Below are positions 1-9,527 of a stretch of DNA of 64,000 bases, one piece after another. How positions within the stretch are numbered: the stretch's first letter is position 1; every line of letters starts with the position of its first letter. The notes under the pieces were generated by a model, which made no database searches, was not told the origin of the DNA, and saw only the letters and a list, made by a program, of their open reading frames with translations. The stretch is from Paulinella micropora. Its lineage: Eukaryota; Cercozoa; Imbricatea; Euglyphida. The stretch lies in contig BJOX01000054.1 of NCBI GenBank assembly GCA_009731375.1, positions 402,881 to 466,880 of the forward strand, given 5' to 3'. Made by a program: the position numbers and the translations under genes.

Positions 1-829
1 ACCGCTCCCACCACGGCGCCCGACAGGTAACTCCGGACCAGGAAGGCGTTGCGGCGGGCGTAGGCACAGAGCTGCTGCACGTCGTCCTCTGCGACCTGCA
101 CCGCCAGCACCAGCCTGAGCAGCTGGGCCAGGTTCTGGGCCACCTGGGCCGGCAGGAGCTCCTCGCGCGCCGCCCCGTCCTCCGTGGCCGGGCGCCTTCG
201 GTGCGCCGGCAGTGCAGTTTGTCCAGCAGCACCTGCGACCAGCTGCAGGACCGTGGCTCGCGGGGGCTTTCCCAGGGCGGGGGGCCGATCAGGGTTTCGA
301 GGCACGCGTAAAAGAGGAGCAGGTGCCACTGGTGGGCGGTCGTCAGGTCCAGGCCCCGGGTAGAGGTGCGGCTCTCGTCGCCCAGCCCGGCGCAGAGGTC
401 CAGCAGCTCTGGCGGCAGCAACGGTATTTCGTACTGCACCTTGCGCGGGGGCTGGGCGGACCCGCGCGCGCTCGCCGTGCCGGGGTGGCGGTGGAAACAG
501 CGCAGCACCCAGGCGGGCACGCACTGGCGTGAACGAATCTGCATGGGCCTGTTCTCCTTGGGGCTGTACGAGTGCGCCCGCTGCCCGCTGTACAAGACGC
601 AGACCCCGGAGGGGCACTCGCCGATGACGTTGTCGGCCTCGGCGCCGCGGGAGGGCGTCTCGCCGTGGCGGAACACCACCCGCGCGCTGTCAGTGTCATA
701 GCGCAGCAACGAGCCCCCGTGCTTGCTGGCGTGCATCTCGTTCCACCAGGCCCAGTCGGTCTCCGTCTGCAGCGGCCGGCGCGGCCCTCCCCCCAGCCAC
801 GCCGCCGGGCTGGCCCCCGCGACCACCGG

Positions 830-899
<70 letters not shown>

Positions 900-1491
900 G
901 GGGGGGGCCNNNNNNNNNNGGGCGGGGGGCGGATCCCCCGGGGTCAGCCCGGCGGCGTGGCTCCGGAGGGTATCCGGGAGCTGGGCGTTCGCCCCGTCCG
1001 GCGGCGCGGGGGCCAGCCGGGGGCCCGCCTGCGCTGGCACCGGGGCAGGGGACGCCCCCGCGTCCGCCCACGCTCGGGGCGGTCCGGCGTCCGCCTGCGC
1101 TGGCACCGGGGCAGGGGACGCCCCCGTGTCCGCCCACGCTCGGGGCGGCTCGGCGTCCGCCTGCGCAGGAGGGGGCTCGGCCTCCTCCGCCTGCGCAGGG
1201 AGTGACTCGGGCTCCTCCGCCTGCGAAGGGAGTGGCTCGGGCTCCTCCGCCTGCGCAGGGAGTGGCTCAGCTTCCGCCCACGCTTGGGGGGGCTCGGGCT
1301 CCTCCGCCTGCGCGGGGAGTGGCTCGGCCTCCTCCGCCCACGATCGGGGCGGCTCGGCGTCCGCCTGCGCAGGGAGCGGCCCGGCCTGCGTGGGCACTGG
1401 CAGGAGCTCGGCGCCCGCCCAAGTATCTGCGTCGGCCTGCCTCATCGGCACGCGGGGCGGCTCGGCCTGCGCCTGGGCGGGTGCCCGGGGG
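1..1491 (-). CDS. GC-rich hypothetical protein with Pro/Ala/Glu repeats (partial, broken)
   Basis: An open minus-strand frame enters from the 1-kb gap and runs off the window start. Its upstream part (about 1,490-950) encodes a repeat region with units like PAQAEEPEP and longer PRAWAD-type units. After a poly-C/gap artefact at 831-919 the frame resumes as an ordinary-looking folded sequence (it starts RPLQTETDWAWWNEMHASKH and is rich in W, Y, C and H). Near 179-186 one base seems to be missing, because the sensible reading moves to another frame (DGAAREELLPAQVAQNLAQL) down to base 1. I do not recognise the family. Codon use is extremely GC3-rich, like the genes downstream. The gene could belong to the same large-DNA-virus-like block as the genes at 43-49 kb, but that is inference. 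Start and end are both outside readable sequence. Confidence 0.5.
831..919. other. Poly-C run next to a 10-N gap
   Basis: About 67 consecutive C, then 10 G, two C and ten N (910-919). Similar pure G/C runs abut 10-N gaps at 23,972-24,043, 45,949-46,024 and 48,178-48,206. This pattern looks like a read or assembly artefact rather than genomic sequence. The flanking coding frames change across it. Confidence 0.75.
1022..1385. repeat. Coding minisatellite: 66-bp and ~30-bp tandem units
   Basis: Two near-identical 66-bp units start at about 1,022 and 1,088 (22 codons). They are followed by about seven ~30-bp units (10 codons) up to about 1,385. Periods are multiples of three and the minus frame stays open, so the repeats are probably translated as the Pro/Ala/Glu-rich region of the gene covering 1-1,491. 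Confidence 0.7.
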
Positions 1492-2491
1492 NNNNNNNNN
1501 NNNNNNNNNNNNNNNNNNNNNNNNNNNNNNNNNNNNNNNNNNNNNNNNNNNNNNNNNNNNNNNNNNNNNNNNNNNNNNNNNNNNNNNNNNNNNNNNNNNN
1601 NNNNNNNNNNNNNNNNNNNNNNNNNNNNNNNNNNNNNNNNNNNNNNNNNNNNNNNNNNNNNNNNNNNNNNNNNNNNNNNNNNNNNNNNNNNNNNNNNNNN
1701 NNNNNNNNNNNNNNNNNNNNNNNNNNNNNNNNNNNNNNNNNNNNNNNNNNNNNNNNNNNNNNNNNNNNNNNNNNNNNNNNNNNNNNNNNNNNNNNNNNNN
1801 NNNNNNNNNNNNNNNNNNNNNNNNNNNNNNNNNNNNNNNNNNNNNNNNNNNNNNNNNNNNNNNNNNNNNNNNNNNNNNNNNNNNNNNNNNNNNNNNNNNN
1901 NNNNNNNNNNNNNNNNNNNNNNNNNNNNNNNNNNNNNNNNNNNNNNNNNNNNNNNNNNNNNNNNNNNNNNNNNNNNNNNNNNNNNNNNNNNNNNNNNNNN
2001 NNNNNNNNNNNNNNNNNNNNNNNNNNNNNNNNNNNNNNNNNNNNNNNNNNNNNNNNNNNNNNNNNNNNNNNNNNNNNNNNNNNNNNNNNNNNNNNNNNNN
2101 NNNNNNNNNNNNNNNNNNNNNNNNNNNNNNNNNNNNNNNNNNNNNNNNNNNNNNNNNNNNNNNNNNNNNNNNNNNNNNNNNNNNNNNNNNNNNNNNNNNN
2201 NNNNNNNNNNNNNNNNNNNNNNNNNNNNNNNNNNNNNNNNNNNNNNNNNNNNNNNNNNNNNNNNNNNNNNNNNNNNNNNNNNNNNNNNNNNNNNNNNNNN
2301 NNNNNNNNNNNNNNNNNNNNNNNNNNNNNNNNNNNNNNNNNNNNNNNNNNNNNNNNNNNNNNNNNNNNNNNNNNNNNNNNNNNNNNNNNNNNNNNNNNNN
2401 NNNNNNNNNNNNNNNNNNNNNNNNNNNNNNNNNNNNNNNNNNNNNNNNNNNNNNNNNNNNNNNNNNNNNNNNNNNNNNNNNNNNNNNNNNN
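1492..2491. other. Assembly gap of 1,000 N
   Basis: Exactly 1,000 N, so probably a placeholder of unknown true length. Genes on both sides run into it. Confidence 0.95.
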
Positions 2492-3447
2492 AGCAGGCCG
2501 CGGAGGAGGCGCTCGCCTGGCCCGACTTCAAGTACCAAACCCTGCTGGAAGAATCGGAGGCCTTGTCCCACGCGCAGGGCACAGAGCTCCTAGTGTTTGC
2601 GAGCCCCGGCCGGGCGGCGGACCGGGGGGGCGGCCGGGCGCTGCGCCAGCTGCTGCGGGCGTGCCTGCAGTCCTACCGGCCCGTCCGGGAGGTGTGGTTG
2701 TTGGACGCGGGCGGGGACCTGGTGGACGAGCGCGTGGGCGGCCGGGACGTGGCCGTGCGCAGTGCGTTCGAGACCTTGTGCCGCGAGTGCGCGAGCGGGG
2801 GTGCCCCGGCCCCCGCCTTCCGGTTGCGGTACGCCATCTTTGGCCTAGGCGTGGATGCACACGCCGCGCCGACCCTCGTAGCCGCCAACCTCTTTGCTTA
2901 CCACGACCGCTTTGGCCACGCCCTGGGCTACTTCGACCCGGAACTCGCGGCCGAGTTCTATACCGCGTGCCAGACGCGCCCCGAGCTTCGGCCCCTGTTA
3001 CAGCCCGGGCGGGCGTTGGGCGCCTGGACGGCGGCCTACGAAATGCTGCACGGCCGCCCCGGCTGGCTGGTCCGGGGCAGCCGCCGCCCGGGGCCCCAGG
3101 TACGCGGCCAGCACAAACAACTGGGCCCGGCCTTGGTCCGTGTGGTCAGTGGCGTCGGCGGGCCGCAGCTGGTCCCACGCGGCGCGCGCGTCGACCACGA
3201 GTTGCAGGCGCTCCCCGCCGGACTCCCCCCACCAACGCCGGAGCCACTTGGTGCAGCGGCCGCGGCCGGCCCAGCACTCGCAGACGACGGGGCTGTGGGC
3301 CAGCTCCTCTATTGCCTGCTGCTCGGCCAAAGTCCGCACCGACTGCGCCGGCTGCGCCACGAACCAGGCCGGGCCGATCACCTCGTCCGCGCGCCCCGGC
3401 CAGGCCCCGCCGAGGTGCGCCGTCCCGCCGGCGAGGGTCGTGCCTAG
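2492..3447 (+). CDS. GC-rich hypothetical protein (5' end lost in gap)
   Basis: An open plus-strand frame emerges from the gap with a protein-like sequence. It has hydrophobic core segments such as VREVWLLDAGGDLVDERVGG and RLRYAIFGLGVDAHAAPTLV. It is convincing as protein up to about base 3,080. Beyond that it overlaps antisense with the C-terminal part of the minus-strand gene 2,998-5,076, and in such GC-rich DNA both frames stay open by chance. The true 3' end may therefore lie anywhere from about 3,080 to 3,447. No family was recognised. Converging, slightly overlapping, intron-free genes suggest a compact genome rather than a typical intron-bearing host locus. Confidence 0.5.
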
Positions 3448-5076
3448 GTAGACCAGGTAGTCCGTCAACGAGAAATCCTCCTCCGCGCCGGTGGCAAACG
3501 TGTCAGGCAGCAGCGCCAGCCGTTGGCCGGCCGGGCCCCGTGGCCCCACGGGCCCGTCCAAGCTCGGAAGCAGGCTCGCCAACAGGTCCGAACTCGCCGG
3601 GTCCACGCAGTGCGACCGGGCCAGGGCCTGCAGCGCCCGGCGGGTCTCCTGCACCGCCTCTTCCGGCGTCGTCACGTCCCTCGTGCCGGGCGCGCAGTGC
3701 ACGGGCAGGTACAGGCGCCCCCGCGCCCTGTCGGCCAGCAGGCGCAGGGGGCAGGCCCGGTGTTGCAGCTCGCCCTGGGCGTCGGCGGCAAAGCAGAAGA
3801 CCTGGCCCCCCCGTCTGCCCAGCCCGGAACCCAACAAGGGCAGCACCGCCAGCCGGCGGTCCCTGCTGACGGGGTCCACCCGCAGCAGCGCCGCTCCCCT
3901 GTCCGCCGTGTGCGGGGCCCGGAGCACCGGGGCCAGCCCCAGCGGCAGGACCTCTAGCGCCGTGCGGTACAGCTCCAGGGCGGCCGCGCTCAGCGCCTGG
4001 CCGGTTTTCTCCCACACCCTGGCCCATTGGTACAGCACGTACAGCCAGCGTTGCTTGGCCACCAGGCCGGCGCCGCAGCCCAGCAGCTGGTCCTGCAGGG
4101 CACGCAGCGTGTCCAGCACCGAGTGCAGCACCTGGCGCTGCTGGAGGCAGCCCAGGCTCTCCACGCTGCCGGCCGCGGCCGCGGCCTGCGTCGCCGTCGC
4201 CGCGACGTACAGGCAGGAGCAGAAGCGTTGGCTGGCCACGAGCGCCCCGCGTCCGGCCGCCGGCAGCGACCAGCCCAGCGTCCTGGGCTGCCAGCGCGTC
4301 GACTCTCGCAGCTCCGCTACCACGGCCTGCAGGTCCCCTGCCTCTCGCAGCAGCAGCTGGCGGGCCAGCACGTTCAGCACAACGGGCTCGTCCCGGGCCG
4401 CTAGCTCCGCCAGCGCCGCCGGCACCAGTACGCCGCGCGCGCGCTCCTCGCCCTTGTGCTTCTTGCGAGCCCCGGCCCGCGGCCTACTCTGCCCACCACC
4501 CAGCAGCTCCGAGGCCAGCACTGCATGCGCCGTGTGCACCACTTGGGTGTAGGGGTGGAGGCGCAGCCACCGGCGGCTTGAGGTCTCGTCGCCGCCGCCC
4601 CCCGGGCTCCCCAGGCCGTGCCCGTGCAGCAGCGCGGCGTCCTGCTGCGCCTGCAAGTGCTGGTAAGGGTCCGTCGCGGCGCTGAGCGCGGCTACTACCT
4701 CGCGGAGGCTATCCCAGTCGCCCTTCCGCCAGGGTCCGTCCAGGAGCGGCAGGCGCACCTCCGGGGCACGCCGGGCCAGCTCCCGGAGCTGGCCCTCGCT
4801 GTAGCACGCGGCCTGCTCCTCCTGCCGGTCCAGCTCGGCACAGTGCGCCAGGAAGTCTGGCTGGGCGAGCACGCGCCGCAGCAGCGGCAGCGCCTCTTGG
4901 GCCCAGGGGTGGGCAGGAAAGCCGTGGGCGGGGTCGCACACGTAGTCCAGCAAGCGACGCCAGCCGTCACGGAGTTCCGCGCGCGGGGCCCCGGGCTCCT
5001 CCTCGACGGCGAAGACCAGCTGGACGGGGGGCTGCCGGGGGTGCAGGACGGTATAGGCGCGCGTGGTACCGTGCAT
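2998..5076 (-). CDS. Large GC-rich hypothetical protein (~692 aa)
   Basis: The frame is open to 5,442, but the first methionine followed by convincing protein sequence is at 5,076 (MHGTTRAYTVLH...). Upstream sequence is Pro/Arg/Gly-rich and looks like antisense or leader sequence. The protein is Leu/Ala/Arg-rich and probably helical (for example QVVHTAHAVLASELL, VLHSVLDTLRALQDQLLG). It has a basic patch (ARKKHKGEERAR) about a third of the way in and a Cys-containing stretch near the C-terminus (VVCECWAGRGRC). I see no catalytic signature and do not recognise it. The 3' end converges on the plus-strand gene at 2,492-3,447. GC3 is extreme and no introns are seen. Confidence 0.6.
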   Translation of the reverse strand: MHGTTRAYTVLHPRQPPVQLVFAVEEEPGAPRAELRDGWRRLLDYVCDPAHGFPAHPWAQEALPLLRRVLAQPDFLAHCAELDRQEEQAACYSEGQLRELARRAPEVRLPLLDGPWRKGDWDSLREVVAALSAATDPYQHLQAQQDAALLHGHGLGSPGGGGDETSSRRWLRLHPYTQVVHTAHAVLASELLGGGQSRPRAGARKKHKGEERARGVLVPAALAELAARDEPVVLNVLARQLLLREAGDLQAVVAELRESTRWQPRTLGWSLPAAGRGALVASQRFCSCLYVAATATQAAAAAGSVESLGCLQQRQVLHSVLDTLRALQDQLLGCGAGLVAKQRWLYVLYQWARVWEKTGQALSAAALELYRTALEVLPLGLAPVLRAPHTADRGAALLRVDPVSRDRRLAVLPLLGSGLGRRGGQVFCFAADAQGELQHRACPLRLLADRARGRLYLPVHCAPGTRDVTTPEEAVQETRRALQALARSHCVDPASSDLLASLLPSLDGPVGPRGPAGQRLALLPDTFATGAEEDFSLTDYLVYLGTTLAGGTAHLGGAWPGRADEVIGPAWFVAQPAQSVRTLAEQQAIEELAHSPVVCECWAGRGRCTKWLRRWWGESGGERLQLVVDARAAWDQLRPADATDHTDQGRAQLFVLAAYLGPRAAAAPDQPAGAAVQHFVGRRPGAQRPPGL

Positions 5077-5394
5077 AGCGCCGGGCTGAATGGGTTCGCG
5101 GGGTGCTGCTGCGTGTCGGGCGAGCTGGGCTTCTGGGCCGGGGCAGGCGGGGGGCGGGCGGAGGGCGTGCGCGGCACGCGGCGCCCCCCGTGCCCCGGGG
5201 CGTGCGCACGCGGGCCCCCCTCCCCACGGCACAGGGGAGAACGTCCCCCTAGGGAGGAGCTCCTTCCCCCCCCTGGTCGGCCGGCCGGCGAGGAGGGATG
5301 AAGGGGGGAGGCGCCCGCGGGGGGCACGGGCCTCGTGCCCGCGTGGCCCGCCGTGGCTACCCGCACCGCCGGTACCCGGGGGGTCAGCTAGCCG

Positions 5395-5990
5395 GGCGGA
5401 CCTAGCCGAAGTTGACCGGGCCGGTTGGTACACGGCTGGCATGCCAAGCTTAGTCAGTCATTTAATGAAGACAACAGTGACAGCTGGTTTGCGGTAGGCT
5501 AGCTCCTACCGAGCAACTAACTTTAGCACTGTCCAGGCCGGCGGCTAGGCCGAATAGTCCACCTCCGCTAGCAGCATGGCGAGGATGCGAGCACGGATCC
5601 GCGCGATTCCTTGCAGCACTTGTAGGCGTTCGTCGGCAGAGTCGGGAAGGTGGCTGTCGCTGGCGCCCGCGTGCCTCAGCGCTTGCCCCAGGATAGCCCG
5701 TACGTAGCCCGGTCCCTGCCTGGGCAGCCCCTGCTGCGCATAGCTCGCATCGACGCTGGGCTTGGCCGAGTCGCAACAGAAAGCGGAGGATCTCCTGGGC
5801 GTCCTTGGACAGCGTATTCACGGAGCGGAGCTTACATTCTGTTGCTCAGGCATCGCGACGAGTAGGCCGCGAGTAGCAGGAGCTAGGTCGTCGTGGGTTG
5901 CGAGACGCAGGTAGTGTGAGCCGGTCGGGGCGAGCCTCACCAACGCGCTCTTGGCCAGCGCGCGCTGGGTGGGCGCGCGCCGACCAACAC
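5395..5990 (+). repeat. Left arm of a ~0.6-kb inverted duplication
   Basis: Reading inward from about 5,395, this arm is the reverse complement of 6,300-6,893. The match is best from 5,434 (GGCTGGCATGCCAAGCTTAG...) and continues through a whole gene copy into the GC-rich spacer. The arms differ by scattered substitutions and small indels, so this is a diverged duplication and not simply one contig folded back. Boundaries are approximate. Confidence 0.85.
5545..5853 (-). pseudogene. Broken inverted copy of the small gene at 6,430-6,738
   Basis: This is the reverse-oriented paralogue of the intact-looking gene in the right arm. The start codon at 5,853 is conserved (MPEQQNVSS). A base missing just after it brings an early stop, and an extra T inside the run corresponding to FRFLC shifts the frame again. 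The rest of the sequence and the position of the stop codon match the other arm. The two copies are divergently oriented around a ~300-bp GC-rich spacer. One copy is decaying while the other stays open. Confidence 0.75.
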
Positions 5991-6299
5991 GGGCGTGCTC
6001 GTGCCACGCTTTTTCGTGCCGCGCGCTGGGGGGGGAGCGCGTCCCCTCTTGAGTGCAGGTCTGGCGCGCGCCCGGCGCCTCCGACGGGGGGGGGGCACGC
6101 CTCTTCCCCCCCCCCCACGCGTGTGGCCGCGCGTGCCCCGGCCGGGCGTACAGGGGGGGGGAGCCGCTTGGCCCCGGCGCGCGGGGGCGCCCCTGGCAGG
6201 GGGGCGCCCCCCCTTACACCAGACACGGGCACGCGCGCGCCGGTGGAACACGCGTGACATGAGCACGCGCGCGCTGGCCAAAGCGCGCCGGCCGGGCAC
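5991..6299. other. GC-rich spacer between the inverted arms
   Basis: Extremely GC-rich, with runs of G or C and repeated GCGCGCGCTGG-like motifs that continue the inverted symmetry. If the flanking genes are expressed this would be their shared divergent promoter region. Long frames here are products of composition and I do not call them genes. Confidence 0.5.
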
Positions 6300-6893
6300 A
6301 CGCGCGCGCTGGGTGGGCGCGCGCTGGGGGGGGCGCGCTCTGGCTAGGCTCGCTCCGACCGGCTCACAATACCTGCGTGTCTCAACCCACGACGACCTAG
6401 CTCCGGCTACTCGCGGCCTACTCGTACCGATGCCTGACCAACAGAATGTAAGCTCTGCCGCCATGGACACGCTGTTCATTGACGCCCAGGAAATCTTCCG
6501 CTTTCTGTGCGACTCAGCCAAGCCCAGCGTCGATGCGAGCTATGCGCAGCAGGGGCTACCTAGGGAGGGACCGGGCTACGTACGGGCTATCCTGGGGCAA
6601 GCGCTGAGCAACGCGGGCGTCAGCGACAGCCACCTTCCCGACTCCGCCGACGAACGCCTACAAGTGCTGCAAGGAATCGCGCGGATCCGTGCTCGCATCC
6701 ACGCCGTGCTGCAGGCGGAAGTGGACGATTCGGCCTAGCCGCCGGCCTGGACAGTGCTGAAGTTAGTTAGTCGGTAGGGGCTAGCCTACCGGAACCAGCT
6801 GTTACTTGTTTTTGGTTTGATTAAATGACTGACTAAGCTTGGCATGCCAGCCGTGCACAGACCGGCCCAGTAAACTTCTAACTCCGTCTGACT
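6300..6893 (-). repeat. Right arm of the inverted duplication
   Basis: Reverse complement of 5,395-5,990. It contains the open copy of the small gene and ends around the ATTAAATGACTGACTAAGCT / GGCATGCCAGCC segment. Similarity fades by about 6,893. Confidence 0.85.
6430..6738 (+). CDS. Small hypothetical protein (102 aa) in inverted duplication
   Basis: ATG at 6,430 (MPDQQNVSSAAMDTL...), stop at 6,738. A second in-frame ATG at 6,463 (MDTLFIDAQEIF) would give 91 aa. I prefer 6,430 because its codons are conserved in the opposite arm. The protein looks helical and acidic at its end (QAEVDDSA), and has the segments FIDAQEIFRFLCDSAKPSVD and ERLQVLQGIARIRARIHAVL. No family recognised. The divergent copy at 5,545-5,853 is frameshifted. 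Conservation of both start and stop between arms supports a real gene. Confidence 0.6.
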   Translation: MPDQQNVSSAAMDTLFIDAQEIFRFLCDSAKPSVDASYAQQGLPREGPGYVRAILGQALSNAGVSDSHLPDSADERLQVLQGIARIRARIHAVLQAEVDDSA

Positions 6894-7316
6894 AGCTTAC
6901 ACTTTCCGGTACCGGCGGCGCTTATTAGCTTGTTTAGCTTTGGGTGCAGGCAAGAGCAGGGCAGCGACGACAGGCTGCACGCCTTCTCTCCCTCTTCCCT
7001 CTAGTGGTCTCTGGGTGCCTAGAGTAGGCTGCACAGCTTGTGTGCCCCAGGGGGCGAGCCTCGGCTGCCGCGTGCACAGGGCACCGGCGGACTTGCCGCC
7101 AGGGCGGATTCGGAGAGGGGGGCGGTCCCGAGGGCAGAGGAACACGAGGGGCTTGCCCAGCACACACCGGACGCGCTGCGAGGACCCCGGGTCGCCGGGT
7201 GCCCCCGGACAGGGGGCGCGCCCCCTCCCACCCCCGCGCTGGCTCGCGGTCGTCGGAGGCAGCTCCCCCCTTCTCTTCCCCTCGAGGACTCCCCCCCCTC
7301 CCCTCTCAACTGATTA
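6894..7316. other. Transition from GC-rich block to gypsy copy 1; no clear gene
   Basis: GC-rich sequence with several open but unconvincing frames. The first recognisable gag sequence of the retrotransposon begins near 7,317. No 5' LTR is present, so the element is 5'-truncated or joined here. Confidence 0.5.
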
Positions 7317-8115
7317 TGGTCCTAGTGAGGGAGGAGAGGAGCAGGAGCAGGAGACTCAGTACTCAGAAGAGAGGGGGGATAGAGATGGAGAGGAGAGAGA
7401 GGAGTATACGTATACAGCCGATGTAGAGCCGACAGGAGGGGGTGATGCACAAGAAGCGAGTGCAGGTCAGACTGGAGGCTCTCCACTGACAGAGGCAGAG
7501 AGAGAGGAGATGGAGGATGTTGGCCAGAATGTCCCAAATACATGGGAACAGTTGGCTACATATGATGATGAAGAGTCCTTCTTCCTTAACTACCCAACCT
7601 ATTATAAAACACACATCTACATTCCTTACGAGAAAAGGAATAGACCAGGATTACGAAGAAAAAAACAGTAATTAACTTGACTGACTCCCAGAAGAAAAAG
7701 CATGCACTGCAGGCAGCCCTAGCTAAAATCAAAATTGGGGGAGGGGGCCTTAAGCTCTATGCTATCACTGCCAATGAAGCTGACACAGAGAAGACGCTCA
7801 TGACTAAGTTCAATGAGATGGACAGATGCTTCCAGCAAAAGCAGTGTGAGGTGGAGCAGGAGTATGAAGTCCTAGAACATCTCTGTGATCGATCCCTCCT
7901 TGGAGCTGGTTTTGATCGTATAACTTACGAGAAGTACAGAGGAGAGGAGGAGCTAGCAAGGAAAGGTGGACATGCAGAGATGAGTTGTACTCTGGCCATT
8001 GCTGCCCTCATTCGATACTTTAAGGCAAGTGGATACCAACACTTGTGCACGGGCACATTGATTGGGTTTGAAATTTTCGACTTAGTATCGGAGCAGTTGC
8101 AGTCTGTCACTCAGC
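7317..8115 (+). pseudogene. gag, N-terminal and capsid part (gypsy copy 1)
   Basis: An acidic Glu-rich N-terminus (7,317-7,668) ends in a basic stretch and a stop. A second frame from 7,677 carries the capsid-like part with ASGYQHLCTGTLIGFEIF, almost identical to the matching part of gag in copy 2 (GYQHLCTGTLIGFEIF). Several hundred bases present in copy 2 between these parts are missing. The frame runs into the gap at 8,116. Confidence 0.8.
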
Positions 8116-8125
8116 NNNNNNNNNN

Positions 8126-9165
8126 GCATTGCACGATACACCGTTGTGCAGGTCCCAACCAAGGGTACCAGTGAGTCTAAGAGCCCACAGCAGGCCACAG
8201 ACCAACTCAAAGGTAGTACAATACCAGTACACCCATCACGACAACAAACAGTGCATGCTGCTAATAGGCAGGCGAGTAAAGCGCTGGCAAAGAGAAAGCA
8301 GGCGGGCCTGTCGCAGCCACAGCCGAAGAAAGTAAGAATAGAACCGGCAGTTAATCTTATCAACTTGCCGAGACAGACAATAGACAAGGAGGATGGAGGA
8401 CATCAACCTCTCCTCACGGTCTCAAACAGAGAAAGCAAGGACAATACCCAAAAAGACATTACAAGAACGGCGAAAAGGGAGGAGGAGGCGAACCTCGAGA
8501 AAAGGATACAGATTTTAGAACACAAGCTCCTTGTATTGGCCTTAAAAAGTCACCGGCCAGACGCTTTATGCTATACGAAACATTGAATACCTTTATAAAC
8601 GTTGGTAATGATACTATGGCGAATATTAATATTGTCGGCCAGAAATTTACTACGAAACACCATGAGTGGTTAGAAACTAATATGAAAAAATCATCTGGCA
8701 CCTTGAAAGGAGTTAGTAGTCGGACGGATATAACGGGCATNNNNNNNNNNTACACCTTGTATTCGTTGGTGGGCACGGGGACAATGCTTCAAACACACAA
8801 ATAAGAAATGCCCGTACAACCACGATGTCGAGGACACCCGCATCCGAAACACACTCCTCAAGAACGTACGGTCGGACGAAACCAACACCGTCGCCGTTCT
8901 GCNNNNNNNNNNAATATATCGAGTGGACTTTTACGTTGTCCCCGAATACCACGGATCTGTTCTTTTTGTCGTACGACCAACTGGCGACAATGAACGTAGT
9001 GATTGATTGCGCCGCCAAAAGAGTCATATACGGCGTAGAGCCAGGAGAAGAATATACTGTCGACTCTCTCCATGCTATTGACTCATACGAGACCCTACAC
9101 CTAGGGGTAGCATCGGAAGGGAAACAGGTGGCCATTACACACGCATATGAGGCATATATGCCAAC
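8126..9165 (+). pseudogene. Second ORF of gypsy copy 1: linker and retropepsin-like region, with a misplaced gag contig inside
   Basis: 8,146-8,586 matches the N-terminal linker of the second ORF in copy 2, ending in a coiled-coil-like segment (ANLEKRIQILEHKLLVLALK). 8,590-8,740 carries NVGNDTMANINIVG, the position where the retropepsin D-T/S-G is expected, and SSRTDITG. 8,913-9,165 carries the distal protease part (ERVDFYVV-like, SYDQLATMNVVIDCAAKRVIYG). Between them, 8,751-8,902 is not protease: it encodes a CCCH finger (C-x8-C-x8-C-x3-H, CIRWWARGQC...CPYNH) that belongs to gag in copy 2. Confidence 0.75.
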
Positions 9166-9218
9166 NNNNNNNNNNNNNNNNNNNNNNNNNNNNNNNNNNN
9201 NNNNNNNNNNNNNNNNNN

Positions 9219-9494
9219 AGGAGGAGCCCCTTTCGCACGAGGCACATACACTCGCGGGGGAGAGAGGATTTGTGAGAAGAGGAGGAAGAGGTGTATTTCA
9301 AGGTAGAGGAGGAGGAAGATGGGTTGGCCGAGGTGGATACGGCAGCGCAGAGCGCCCGTACCACAGAGATGGGGGCTGGGCAGACGGCTCGAGCTCAAGC
9401 TCGAGTTCCTCAGCACCACAGGCCTATGCGACATCAGGCGCAACCACTACCGACACTGATGCCGACTCAGGTAACAGATTTGAGGTAGTCCAAT
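9219..9494 (+). pseudogene. gag C-terminus of gypsy copy 1 (misplaced contig)
   Basis: RGG-type Gly/Arg-rich tail, then a Ser run, ending GNRFEVVQ-stop. It corresponds to the RGG tail and GNRFEVVE end of gag in copy 2. In copy 2 this lies upstream of the second ORF, whereas here it follows protease sequence across a 53-N gap. Confidence 0.8.
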
Positions 9495-9527
9495 GACTAG
9501 AGAAGGAGGGAGAAAACAGAACAACAT

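Noticed and set aside
5846-6301. Frames of 119-247 codons across the inverted-repeat spacer
   Set aside because: Extreme GC makes stops rare. Only the part from 6,430 is conserved between arms.
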